From the NCBI RefSeq assembly GCF_003148845.1, contig NZ_QGHA01000002.1, forward strand, positions 24,572 through 88,571: 64,000 nucleotides of DNA, read 5' to 3'. The position numbers were made by a program, and so were the translations under genes. Source of the stretch: Mucilaginibacter oryzae. GTDB lineage: Bacteria; Bacteroidota; Bacteroidia; Sphingobacteriales; Sphingobacteriaceae. Every line of letters begins with the position of its first letter. Positions within the stretch are counted from its first letter, which is position 1. The notes under the pieces are model-generated. The model made no database searches, was not told where the DNA came from, and was given only the letters and a program-made list of their open reading frames with translations. Below are positions 16,754-27,000 of the stretch, piece by piece.

Positions 16754-17695
16754 TTACCCTCCCCGTTTTCCGGTAACATGAACCGCAATTTCGCTGGTAT
16801 GCACAATGCCAAGGGTGCTGCCTGGTTTCACATTGAGATAAAATTTGAGATAGCTTTCCATAACAGCTTTTGAAAGATGGATGTAATTTACCTTTCGGTC
16901 CTCTTCTAAAAATACGGTAAGAGGCTTGCCGTAGTGCATATTACCCTTCGGGTCTACCAATATCGAAAACGAATAGTAAAAATTGGCGTAAGCCTTGTTA
17001 ATGGTTATATCAAATTCCGGCCACATATATTCGCTTGAAGTGTCGAAGTTATTAAGCATACTTGGTTCTGCACAGCGTTTTTCTATTGTTATCCGGTTGC
17101 TACTGCTTGTAAGTTCAACAGGCTGCCGCGCGGCAAAAGCTTTATCGATGTTTTTGTTGGCTGAATCTGCAAGTCGTTTTATGTAAACAGTATCCTTAAA
17201 GCCAGGCGTTTTGCATTTGCTGAGGTTATTGTGAAGAACATTGGCCGTATAATTATCAGCATAAAATGTCATATAAACCTTCGCTCCCCTCGTGTCTACA
17301 GAATCGGCATAAGCTTTAAGTAATTCCAGAATCAGGCTGTCTTTGGTCATGGTTTTAACTTTAAGCCAAGTCCTGGCGGTGTTGAAAATAGAATCGTAAC
17401 CGCGGGTGAGCGGAAAATTAATGAACCGCTTTTTCAGAGGACTGTAAATGCTTGCCGAATCGTTTGATACGAATTTCATTTTCCATTGAGGTTCGAGCTG
17501 GTAGCCCGCGCTGTTAAACGAAAGTCCGTTCTCTGATCGGCGTGCTATTTCGGTGTAACTGATGCCAAATACCGGTTTAAAGGAAATCAGATCTTTCTCG
17601 CCGCCGTGTTTCACAATGTTGCGTTGCTTGCAGCCCAGGCAGGCCGAAATCAATACCAGGCTTATGAGATTTGCAAAAGGTTTGGTGTTTATCAT
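16754..17695 (-). CDS. Putative lipoprotein, tandem paralogue
   Basis: A 313-aa protein if started at MINTKPFANLISLVL; the ATG at 17743 would put 16 extra residues before the signal peptide. The lipobox is CLGC, with Cys at about residue 22. It shares the conserved blocks of the downstream paralogue (GLSFNSAGYQLEPQWKMKFV, INFPLTRGYDSIFNTARTWL, AVMESYLKFYLNVKPGSTLG). By eye the N-terminal blocks are about two-thirds identical and the middle is much more divergent. The function is unknown; the strongly conserved C-terminal block suggests a shared fold near an interface. Confidence 0.75.
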   Translation of the reverse strand: MINTKPFANLISLVLISACLGCKQRNIVKHGGEKDLISFKPVFGISYTEIARRSENGLSFNSAGYQLEPQWKMKFVSNDSASIYSPLKKRFINFPLTRGYDSIFNTARTWLKVKTMTKDSLILELLKAYADSVDTRGAKVYMTFYADNYTANVLHNNLSKCKTPGFKDTVYIKRLADSANKNIDKAFAARQPVELTSSSNRITIEKRCAEPSMLNNFDTSSEYMWPEFDITINKAYANFYYSFSILVDPKGNMHYGKPLTVFLEEDRKVNYIHLSKAVMESYLKFYLNVKPGSTLGIVHTSEIAVHVTGKRGG

Positions 17696-17791
17696 GGGAT
17701 AGTGATAGATGTGAATAAATATATGATATTTACCGCGCCGCAAATGTTAAATAATGCTAAAAGATGCGCGGTAATATTTAAACTACTTTTC

Positions 17792-18262
17792 ATGGCCATA
17801 GAAATAGAACGCAAATTTTTGATAGATCAGGAAAAATGGGAGCAGTTGGAAAAGCCCGGGCCGATGCATTTACGCCAGGGTTATATTTTTAGCGATGAAA
17901 ATAAGACGATCCGTGTTCGGGTAGCAGATGATCAGGCTTATATCACCATCAAAGGTAGCACTACAGGTATGAGCCGCAGTGAGTTTGAATACAGGATCCC
18001 TGTGGCCGACGCTGCTCAGATGCTGGATAGCCTTGCCGTTTCCGAACTGGAAAAATATCGCTATAACATCGCCTACGCGGGTAAACTTTGGGAGGTTGAT
18101 GTTTTTTTAGGCCACAACGAAGGCCTGGTAGTAGCCGAAATTGAGCTCGATAGCGAAGATGAGCAATTTGAGTTGCCGCCATGGGTAACAACAGAAGTTA
18201 CCGGCGACAAACGGTATTATAACTCCAAACTAAGCACAAACCCCTTTAAAAGCTGGGGCTGA
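17792..18262 (+). CDS. CYTH-domain protein (triphosphate tunnel family)
   Basis: A 156-aa CYTH-domain protein. The start at 17792 places the ExExK signature at the very N-terminus (MAIEIERKFLI), as in the family; the frame is open upstream but does not look coding. Further tunnel residues are the charged strands KTIRVRVADDQAYITIKG, SEFEYRIPVADA, LEKYRYNIAY, WEVDVFLG, VVAEIELDSEDE and TGDKRYYNSKL. Members bind triphosphates and act as inorganic triphosphatases or, rarely, adenylate cyclases. Tripolyphosphatase activity is the safer guess. Confidence 0.9.
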   Translation: MAIEIERKFLIDQEKWEQLEKPGPMHLRQGYIFSDENKTIRVRVADDQAYITIKGSTTGMSRSEFEYRIPVADAAQMLDSLAVSELEKYRYNIAYAGKLWEVDVFLGHNEGLVVAEIELDSEDEQFELPPWVTTEVTGDKRYYNSKLSTNPFKSWG

Positions 18263-18267
18263 ACCCT

Positions 18268-18561
18268 TCAGGCGCATTCAGGCAGTCCCAGCAGGTAGTC
18301 GGGTTCCGATTCGTCATAAACCGTTTTTACATATTTGTTTCCGTCGGGGCATACAGCCGGGATGAGGGTGGTTTTGTTACCCTGCTGATCGATAATATAG
18401 GCTTCACCGTCCTCGTTTTTTATCCAGTCGTAAAGTTTGGTTCGTTCAGTAATTCCTTTTACATTGATGCGCTCGTTGATCCACTCCAGCGCGTCTATCG
18501 CCACGTAAGGATTATTATGTGGCCGGGTGTCGGTTTTTATACATACTATACGTACAGCCAT
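18268..18561 (-). CDS. DUF3892-domain protein
   Basis: A 97-aa soluble protein. The C-terminal half carries the DUF3892 pattern: a conserved aromatic/Lys strand (KYVKTVYDES) and the end DYLLGLPEC. The N-terminal half holds a strand starting MAVRIVCIKT and a Tyr/Asp-rich middle. The function is unknown. It is convergent with the CYTH gene, the two stops being only a few bases apart with no visible terminator. Confidence 0.75.
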   Translation of the reverse strand: MAVRIVCIKTDTRPHNNPYVAIDALEWINERINVKGITERTKLYDWIKNEDGEAYIIDQQGNKTTLIPAVCPDGNKYVKTVYDESEPDYLLGLPECA

Positions 18562-18890
18562 GGCAGTAATTGTTTAAAATTATCAGGTGCGATAAAATTA
18601 ACGCAAAAACAAAACCGCCGAAATAGGTATAATCACCCAATTTTTGATACGTAAAATTACCTATGGCGCATAGTGCTGTTACTTTTTAATGTTTGTTTGT
18701 ATTTATTGCAAACTCCTGCGCAGTAATTAAATGATGATTTATAAGCGATGGCTAACCAACGACCACCATTTGGATGATAGCTTACAATAGCAGCGAATGA
18801 AATTGCACCTAAACACATGCATGCTCTTTTTACTTATGTTATGTTTTTATAAACTTATCGGCCCCGTATCAAGGTAATGTTACAATCACG

Positions 18891-18898
18891 TATCTTTG
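18891..18898 (+). promoter_or_regulatory. Candidate -7 promoter element of the TraB-fusion gene
   Basis: TATCTTTG matches the Bacteroidetes -7 consensus TAnnTTTG and lies 30 bp before the start codon. A TTTG at the usual -33 spacing is not visible. The gap 18562-18928 otherwise holds no gene. Confidence 0.4.
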
Positions 18899-18928
18899 TA
18901 ACTTACTTAAACCCTGTTACAATACATT

Positions 18929-21900
18929 ATGGTTAAATTTTACTTATCGCAATCTGCTGTATTTTCATTTTCTGCAATTTTTAAACGTTTGCTATTTGCA
19001 GCATCAGCGCTTTTACTGATAACTCCCGCTATCGCACAGCAAAAAAAAGATTATACCCTTTTATGGCGAATAAGTGGTAAAGGACTTAAAAAGCCATCGT
19101 ATTTGTTTGGTACCATGCATGTTAAGGATAAGCGTGTTTTTGGCTTCAGCGATTCGGTTATGCTGGCCATACAAAAAAGCGAAGCCTTCGCGCTTGAGAT
19201 ACATCCCGATACGATGATCAGCAAAATGTTTTCAACGCTGGCCGACAGAGATAATCGCCGGGGGCTGCGGGATATGCTATCGCCGGAAGAATACGCCAGG
19301 CTTGCCAGGCGCTTTAAGCAAAAAAATGGCTATGCCATGGGCAATAATATCGACCCGATTCAGCTTGAATCGATCATGCGGCCCGAAAAAAAGAGCCCTG
19401 ACGATAAAAAGACATTTATCGATGCGTTTTTATATGGCGTTGCGCATGGAATGAACAAGAGCATTTACGGTCTTGAAAATACCGCCCAGCATTTCGACGG
19501 GTATTTCGGTGCCAATTCTGATATCAAGGAACGTATCAGAAGCCTTGTGGATGATAATGATGCCGAAGCTATTGATAGCGAAGAGGAAATGATAAAAATA
19601 TACAGCACCGGTAACCTCAATAAACTGGCTGCATATTTAAATCTCGGCGAGCTTAATGATGATAAACTGATAGCCCGTAACCAGGTGATGCTGAACAGTA
19701 TTGTAAGCCACATCCACCACCAAACGTTATTTTCTGCCGTGGGGGCCGCCCACCTGCCGGGGCCGCACGGGCTTATCGAGTTGCTGCGAAATGCAGGTTA
19801 TACCGTAGAGCCGGTTAAGGCTGATTTTACGGGCGTTGCTAATCGTTTCAATACGGATTATACCAAACTTAACTGGAAGCCCTATGTTGATAACCAGGAC
19901 GGTTATTCGTTCGAGCTGCCGTTTACGCCAGAAAAAACCAACATTTTTTTGGGTCTGCCGTCCGTAATTTATACAGATATTGCTAACGAGGTGTTTTTTG
20001 GCGCTTATGCTATCCTGAAAGGCTCTGATACCAAACCTGCCGATGAAAGTGCCGTAATCCGGAGTATGTTTAATTCATTTAAAAAAAACCAGGCAAATCA
20101 TATCATCAGCAATAAACCGGTTAGTGTAAATGGTATTAAGGGCAGCGAGATTTTGATGCGCACCAATGGCGATTATTTACGGTTCAGGATACTGTTCAGC
20201 AATAATTATCTTTATCTTTTGTATGCCGGTACCCAGCTCGAAAACCTTTACACACCTTATGCTGATCGTTTTTTTAACTCATTTAAAACATTTAAAATAA
20301 CACCCAAAGCCAACCCAGCCTGGAAAACATTTAAAAATGATACCGGTGCATTTATCGTGCATTTGCCTGTTGAACCTACAGTGATGGTTAGAAATGTTCC
20401 CAGTCCTATTGTTACGCAGAGCGAACCATTTAATATCAAGGTTTATATGGCTATGGATAGTGTTAACCTGATGGGTTACCTGGTACGTTATAATGATTAT
20501 CCCAAAGGAACCTATCTGGCCGATAAGACAAAATTGTTTGATGCGTTGGGCAACGAGTTTAAAGGTAAAGGCACTATGCTTGGCAAGCCTCATAAGATAA
20601 TGATTGAGGGGTACGAAGGCCGTGAAGTTGACTTTAAGCTTTTAGATAAATATTATTGCCGCATTAGGCTGATGGCGCGCGGCAACCGTATTTATTTGTT
20701 GATGAAACAAAATCTGGAAGAAGGAAAAGCGTTGCCCCCGGGCGATGATTTTTTCGAATCGTTTAAGCTTATCCCTTACAAAAAACCTCAGGCTGTTACG
20801 TATGCTATTGAAGGTACGGATTTTACAGTGACCATGTTTGAAAAATTACGCTTTATACGCGATTCGATACCTGATTACCGTACTTTCCTGAAAAAATCGT
20901 TAACCACTTATTCAACCAATACAGGTTCGGGGGGAGTGTACGGTATTGAGCATACCAATATCAGCAAATACTACCGCGCAGCAAATGCCGATTCGATATA
21001 CAGCGAGCTTTTATCGCGCTTTGTGCCCTACACCGATTCGCTTTTAAAAGTTGATACGGTTGTGGTTGATCAGATAAAAGGCAGGGAATTTATCTCACAA
21101 AATAAATCGACCGGTGATAAAAGGCGACAACGCCTGTTTATTGATAACGACGACTTTTTTTACATGGCCACACATGTTGCCGATGAAGAATTGTTTAACG
21201 AAACCAGCAATGAGTTTTTTAATTCGCTAAAAAAGGTGAAGGATACAAAGCATTTGGATTTGAGCTCATCTAAGGCGGCAATGATAACGGCCGACCTTAC
21301 CTCGACCGATTCACTTACTTATAGCGAAGCTAAGGGTGCCCTGTCATATTATAAATTTGAAAAAGATGAACTGCCATATGTGTACAAAGCGCTGCGAATA
21401 AATTATCCTGCCGATAGCGCATACGATGGGCCGGGGGATAAATTGCTTAATGTGCTGAATGCGGTTCACGATGATAAGACAATTGGTGAACTAACGGCGT
21501 TATATAAACGCCCCGATATTAACGATAACCTGAAGCCATCGATCCTGAAAACAATAACTCATGTTGACCGGAAAAAGGGTTACCAGGTTTATCTTGATCT
21601 GCTTACAAGCGAAACTGATTTTAAAGGGAGGTACAATTATGACACTTTTGTGCCGCTTACCGATTCACTTGAATTTGTGGTTGCTAATTACAGCCGCATT
21701 ATCCCGCTTTTAAAAAATGAATCGTACCGCCCAGGGCTGCTTTATGTTTTTCAATCCATGATAGATGAAGGAAAATATGATGAATTTATTCGTAATCATT
21801 TCGGCGATTTAACCGCTTTTGCCAATGCTGATCTTGATAAGTACCTGCGTAAAAATGATAGTACGGCTTCAGATATGTATTTGCCGGTTTATTACTATAT

Positions 21901-22477
21901 GTTGTTAATGAAAAAGGTAACCGGGCAACCCATTACGGCGGCCTTTACGGCTAAGCTTGTAAAACGAAACAATATTGATGAACAATTGTTAACGGCGGTA
22001 ACAACCCGAATTAAAAACAAGCTTGCCGTTAGCGATGTGGTATTAAACAAACTGTTGGATAGCGTTGCACAGCGATACGATTTGATGGCTACCCTTGATA
22101 AGACAAAGATGCTGGCGCGCGTACCTGCCAAATACAAAACCCAGGCTGCGTTTGCCAAATTATGTGTTTATCAAAACGCCGTAACGAACAATGATGACGA
22201 AACTCCCGGGCAACTGAAATTATTGGGTACCGTTGCCGATAAGGGCAAACTGTTTTACGTTTTTAGCTATAAATATTATTACAATGAGGATGATACACCT
22301 GAACTGGCCATCAGCGGCCCATACACGCCGGGTTCACCTAAGCTTGATTTTAGCAGCTACCATGCTTATGAACAACAGGCCGAAAAAGGCGTGAACTGGC
22401 AACAGCAGGCTAAAAAGATGATTGGCGAACTCAAAAAGCAAAATGAAGAAGAACAGAAAGCCGCTGTAAAAAAGTAA
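18929..22477 (+). CDS. TraB/GumN-family protein fused to a large repeat-containing C-terminus
   Basis: A 1182-aa exported protein; the signal peptide ends ITPAIAQQ near residue 37. Residues about 40-300 form a TraB/GumN domain with GTMH (61-64) and the second conserved GAAHLPGPHGL motif (about 272-282), the two clusters that make the presumed metallo-active site. After that come at least two and perhaps three related units of about 145 residues (starting near 316, 464 and 629), with shared YSFELP/AFIVHLP, FFNSFK/FFESFK motifs. A helical C-terminal 400 residues ends in a Lys/Glu-rich tail. TraB/GumN proteins normally run about 280-350 aa, so this is an unusual fusion. The role is unknown; a surface or periplasmic location is inferred. 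Confidence 0.8.
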   Translation: MVKFYLSQSAVFSFSAIFKRLLFAASALLLITPAIAQQKKDYTLLWRISGKGLKKPSYLFGTMHVKDKRVFGFSDSVMLAIQKSEAFALEIHPDTMISKMFSTLADRDNRRGLRDMLSPEEYARLARRFKQKNGYAMGNNIDPIQLESIMRPEKKSPDDKKTFIDAFLYGVAHGMNKSIYGLENTAQHFDGYFGANSDIKERIRSLVDDNDAEAIDSEEEMIKIYSTGNLNKLAAYLNLGELNDDKLIARNQVMLNSIVSHIHHQTLFSAVGAAHLPGPHGLIELLRNAGYTVEPVKADFTGVANRFNTDYTKLNWKPYVDNQDGYSFELPFTPEKTNIFLGLPSVIYTDIANEVFFGAYAILKGSDTKPADESAVIRSMFNSFKKNQANHIISNKPVSVNGIKGSEILMRTNGDYLRFRILFSNNYLYLLYAGTQLENLYTPYADRFFNSFKTFKITPKANPAWKTFKNDTGAFIVHLPVEPTVMVRNVPSPIVTQSEPFNIKVYMAMDSVNLMGYLVRYNDYPKGTYLADKTKLFDALGNEFKGKGTMLGKPHKIMIEGYEGREVDFKLLDKYYCRIRLMARGNRIYLLMKQNLEEGKALPPGDDFFESFKLIPYKKPQAVTYAIEGTDFTVTMFEKLRFIRDSIPDYRTFLKKSLTTYSTNTGSGGVYGIEHTNISKYYRAANADSIYSELLSRFVPYTDSLLKVDTVVVDQIKGREFISQNKSTGDKRRQRLFIDNDDFFYMATHVADEELFNETSNEFFNSLKKVKDTKHLDLSSSKAAMITADLTSTDSLTYSEAKGALSYYKFEKDELPYVYKALRINYPADSAYDGPGDKLLNVLNAVHDDKTIGELTALYKRPDINDNLKPSILKTITHVDRKKGYQVYLDLLTSETDFKGRYNYDTFVPLTDSLEFVVANYSRIIPLLKNESYRPGLLYVFQSMIDEGKYDEFIRNHFGDLTAFANADLDKYLRKNDSTASDMYLPVYYYMLLMKKVTGQPITAAFTAKLVKRNNIDEQLLTAVTTRIKNKLAVSDVVLNKLLDSVAQRYDLMATLDKTKMLARVPAKYKTQAAFAKLCVYQNAVTNNDDETPGQLKLLGTVADKGKLFYVFSYKYYYNEDDTPELAISGPYTPGSPKLDFSSYHAYEQQAEKGVNWQQQAKKMIGELKKQNEEEQKAAVKK

Positions 22478-22492
22478 GTGAATAGGATTATC

Positions 22493-22536
22493 ATAAGAAC
22501 AATAAAGCCGGGCACGCCCGGCTTTATTGTTCTTAT
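22493..22536. terminator. Perfect 21-bp bidirectional terminator
   Basis: Arms 22493-22513 and 22516-22536 are perfect complements, with GCCCGGC at the tip and AT-rich bases below. It sits between the convergent TraB-fusion and gltD genes and would end both transcripts. Confidence 0.88.
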
Positions 22537-22575
22537 GGAGTCATAAATCGGAAATCGAAAATCCGATATCAGAAG

Positions 22576-24054
22576 TTAAAATACCTGCTCAAACTGGTTA
22601 ACCCCGTCTTTACTTTCCAGTAAAGAGTGGCCCATCAAAAATTCGTCAACCTTGCGGGCTGCCTCGCGGCCTTCGGAGATGGCCCAAACCACCAGCGACT
22701 GGCCGCGGCGCATATCGCCTGCTGTAAATACTTTGCTTACATTGGTTCGGTAAACACCTTCTTTGGCTTTTACGTTTTTGCGGTCGTCAAGTTCAACGCC
22801 TAACTGGCTGATGAAAGTATCGTGCTGAGGGTGTAGGAAGCCCATAGCGAGGAATACCCGCTGGCACGGAATTTCGCGCTCCGAGCCTTCAACTACATTG
22901 AATTTAACCGGGCGGCCCATAAAATCCTGTTCCCACTCTACATCAACCACTTTGAGTGCCCGCAGGTTACCTTGTTCGTCGCCCAGAAACTCCAAAGTAT
23001 TAACGCCCCAGAAACGATCAGCGCCTTCCTCGTGCGAACTGGTGGTTTTCAGTATCATGGGGTAAGTTGGCCATGGCATGTGCTGCGTACGCTGCGCAGG
23101 CGGCTGAAACATCACCTCAAATTGTTTAATTGACCTGGCGCCCTGGCGGTTTGAAGTACCCACACAGTCCGATCCGGTGTCGCCGCCGCCAATTACCACT
23201 ACATCTTTATCAGTAGCCAGGATATCCTCGGCGGTAACATCAATATTGCTTACGCGTTTGTTTTGCTGTTTCAGGAAATCCATAGCAAAGTGGATACCTT
23301 TCAGCTCGCGGCCCGGAATGTTCAGGTTACGCGGAATGGTTGAGCCACCGGCCAGGATCACGGCATCATTGTTACGAACCAGCTCGTCGGCTGCTACGTT
23401 CACGCCAACTTCGCTGTTGTATTTAAATACAACGCCATCTTTTTCCATTATTTCAATACGGCGCTCAACCACCCATTTTTCTAATTTAAAATCAGGGATG
23501 CCGTAGCGTAATAAACCACCTGCACGGTCGTCACGTTCGTAAACGGTAACGGTATGGCCCACTTTTACCAGCTGCGCGGCGGCGGCAAGCCCTGCAGGGC
23601 CAGAACCAACCACGGCCACTTTTTTGCCGGTTTTAATAAGCGGGGCGGTTTGCTTAACCAGTTTTTTCTCGTAAGCGATCTCGATGATATGGCGCTCAAT
23701 TTCCTCGATAGCTACCGGAGGTTTGTTAATGCCTAACACACAGGCCGATTCGCATGGGGCGGGGCAGATCCTGCCGGTAAACTCGGGGAAGTTATTGGTT
23801 GATGACAATATATGGTAAGCTTCTTCCCAGTTTTTGCGATACACCGCATCGTTAAACTCAGGTATAATGTTACCCAAAGGGCATCCCGAATGGCAGAAAG
23901 GGATACCGCAATTCATACACCTTGCAGATTGCTGGTTCAGCTTCTCTTCAGAGTATAAATTCACAAATTCGTTATAATTTTTAACGCGTTCAGCAGCCGG
24001 AACTTTTGATGGCAGTTCGCGGTTAAACTCCTGAAATCCTGTAGGTTTTCCCAT
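22576..24054 (-). CDS. gltD: Glutamate synthase small (beta) subunit
   Basis: A 492-aa subunit that takes electrons from NADPH through FAD and Fe-S centres to the large subunit for L-glutamine plus 2-oxoglutarate to two L-glutamate. The N-terminal cysteine motifs [18 protein letters not shown] and [12 protein letters not shown] (about residues 41-110) bind the [4Fe-4S] clusters. The FAD motif [15 protein letters not shown] is near 148-162, and the NADPH-side motif [20 protein letters not shown] is near 285-305. The C-terminal [20 protein letters not shown] is typical. It starts 3 bp after the gltB stop, so the two are translationally linked. Confidence 0.97.
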   Translation of the reverse strand: MGKPTGFQEFNRELPSKVPAAERVKNYNEFVNLYSEEKLNQQSARCMNCGIPFCHSGCPLGNIIPEFNDAVYRKNWEEAYHILSSTNNFPEFTGRICPAPCESACVLGINKPPVAIEEIERHIIEIAYEKKLVKQTAPLIKTGKKVAVVGSGPAGLAAAAQLVKVGHTVTVYERDDRAGGLLRYGIPDFKLEKWVVERRIEIMEKDGVVFKYNSEVGVNVAADELVRNNDAVILAGGSTIPRNLNIPGRELKGIHFAMDFLKQQNKRVSNIDVTAEDILATDKDVVVIGGGDTGSDCVGTSNRQGARSIKQFEVMFQPPAQRTQHMPWPTYPMILKTTSSHEEGADRFWGVNTLEFLGDEQGNLRALKVVDVEWEQDFMGRPVKFNVVEGSEREIPCQRVFLAMGFLHPQHDTFISQLGVELDDRKNVKAKEGVYRTNVSKVFTAGDMRRGQSLVVWAISEGREAARKVDEFLMGHSLLESKDGVNQFEQVF

Positions 24055-24057
24055 TTC

Positions 24058-27000
24058 TTAGCCTATAGTTTGATATTGTAGTTTCTCTAATACTTTTTTA
24101 TACTCTTTCGGGAATACTTTCACAAACCGGGTTGATGCCTCATTCCAGTTGTTCAGTATTTTTTGCGCCAGCTTGCTGCCGGTAAGGGTGATGTGCTTGC
24201 GCAGCAGGGTCAGAATTTCTTCTTCATCGCGGGCGCTTAGCGGGTCAAGATCAACCATTTCGGTATTGCAGTTGTCGGCAAAAGTACCTTCGGGGTTGTA
24301 CACCCATGCAATACCTCCGCTCATACCTGCCGCGAAGTTGCGGCCTGTAGCGCCGAGAATAAGCGCGCGGCCGCCGGTCATGTATTCGCAGCCGTGGTCG
24401 CCAATACCTTCAACTACCGTTGTTGCGCCCGAGTTGCGCACCGCGAAACGTTCGCCGGCCATACCGCCTACAAACAACTCGCCCGAGGTAGCGCCGTAAA
24501 GGGCTACGTTACCGATGATGATGTTTTCTTCCGGCGTGAAGGTAGCATTAGCTGCCGGGTAAACCGCAATCTGTGCGCCCGAAAGGCCTTTGCCTACATA
24601 ATCGTTAGCTTCACCTTCCAGTTCAAAAGAAACACCCCTGGTAGTGAATGCCCCAAAGCTTTGACCTGCCGAACCTTTAAATTTAAAGTTGATGGTATTA
24701 TCAGGCAAACCTGCTGAACCGTAAACCTTCGAGATCTCGTTTGATAACATAGTGCCAATGGTACGGTCAACGTTAATCACATCAAATGAAGCGTATACCG
24801 GGGTTTTATCTGCTAAAGCGGGTTTGGCGGCTTCAATCAGTTTCCAGTCAAGGATGTTGGCCATACCATGGTCCTGTGCTTCGCTGTTGTACAAGGTCAT
24901 GCCTTTGGTATTGGTAACCGGGTGCAGAATGCCGCTCAGGTCGATCTTTTTGGCTTTCCAGCTTTGCAGGTTATCTTTCACTTTCAGGAATTGTACACGG
25001 CCAACCATTTCATGGATGGTGCGGAAACCAAGCTCGGCCATAATTTCGCGTAATTCTTCGGCCATAAAGCGGAAAAGGTTCACGATATGCTCCGGTTTGC
25101 CCGAGAATAGTTTACGCAGTTCAGGATCCTGTGTGGCAACACCCACAGGGCAGGTGTTCAGGTGGCATTTACGCATCATGATACAGCCGCCTGCAACCAG
25201 GGCAGCGGTAGCTACACCCCATTCTTCGGCGCCCATCAGGGCTGCGATAGCCAGGTCACGACCGGTTTTCAATTGGCCATCGGTTTGCAGTACCACGCGG
25301 CTGCGCAGTTTGTTGCGTACCAATGTCTGGTGCGCTTCGGTCAAACCCAGTTCCCATGGTAAGCCCGCGTGTTTGATCGAGCTGATTGGCGATGCGCCTG
25401 TACCGCCGTCATAACCGGCAATCAGGATCACATCGGCGTGTGCTTTGGCTACACCTGCCGCAATAGTGCCTACACCGGCTTTTGATACCAGCTTTACGTT
25501 GATGCGTGCGGCGCGGTTGGCGTTTTTAAGGTCGAAGATGAGCTGTGCCAAATCTTCGATAGAGTAAATATCGTGGTGCGGCGGCGGCGAGATTAAACCT
25601 ACACCCGGTGTAGAGTGACGGGTTTTAGCGATCCAGTCGTCAACCTTATGGCCCGGAAGCTGACCGCCTTCGCCTGGTTTCGCGCCCTGTGCCATTTTAA
25701 TCTGCAGCTCATCGGCGTTGGTCAGATAGTTTGAGGTTACCCCGAAACGGCCTGACGCCACCTGCTTGATAGCCGAACGCAATGAATCGCCGTTGGGCAG
25801 TTTTTCATAACGCATTTCATCCTCTCCGCCCTCGCCGGTATTGCTTTTGCCGCCAATACGGTTCATGGCGATGGCCATGGTGCTGTGCGCCTCGTGTGAA
25901 ATGGAGCCGAACGACATGGCGCCTGTTGCGAAACGCTTCATGATGCTTTCGGCCGGCTCAACCTCATCAATGCTGATGGATTCGCGGTGGTGGGCAAAAT
26001 CAAGCAACCCACGGATGGTGTAATGCTTTTCGGTTTGCTCGTTAACCGCTTTGGCGTAATTTTTATAAACCTCGTAGCTGTTGGTGCGGGTAGCATGCTG
26101 CAACAGGTGTACGGTGGTTGGGTTAAACAAGTGGGCTTCGCCGCGGCGTTTCCACTGGTAAATACCGCCTTCAGGCAACAGGTTATCGGCGCCTTTGGCC
26201 TCAAAACCCATTTTGTGTTTGCAAAGCGCTTCGCGGGCTATCTCATCAAGGCCTAAACCGCCTATGCGGGTAACCGCGCCGTGGAAGTATTTATCAACTA
26301 CAGTTTTGTTGATGCCCAGGATCTCAAATACCTGCGCGCCGTGGTATGACTGTAGGGTGGAGATCCCCATCTTAGAGAAGATCTTCAACAAACCATCGTT
26401 AATGGATTTAACGTAGTTGTTCTGCAGTTTTTTAAGATCGTAGCTGGTTTCCAGGTTACCGTTGTTTTTCAGCGTTTCGATGGTGGAAAGCGCTAAATAA
26501 GGGTTGATAGCAGTTGCGCCGAAGGCCAGTAAACAGGCAAAGTGGTGAACTTCCCATGCGTCGCCGGTTTCAACAACCAGGCCTACCGAACCACGGCGTC
26601 CTTTGCGGATCAAATGGTGGTGTACGGCAGATGTAGCCAGGAGGGTAGGGATAGGGGCATGCTCCGAATCTACCGCGCGGTCTGAAAGGATCAATACCTC
26701 AAAACCGTCGTCAACAGCATCTTCGGCGTAGCGGCAAAGGCGGGCAAGGCCTTTTTCTAATGAGCCTGGCAGGCCATCAGCCTTAAAGTATGTTTGCAGC
26801 GTTTTTGCATGGAACAGGCCTGTATCAATACTGCGCAGTTTTTCTAACTGGTGGTTTTTCAATATCGGGTGTTTCAGCACTACGCAATGGCAATGCATTT
26901 TATCTTCGTCAAGCAGGTTACCGTTGTTACCTATAAAGGTAGCAAGGCTCATCACCAGCCGCTCGCGGATGGGATCGATAGGCGGGTTGGTTACCTGCGC

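Noticed and set aside
25162..25362. ORFs on the plus strand inside gltB
   Set aside because: They are antisense frames of a well-supported 1505-aa gene, with no independent start signals.
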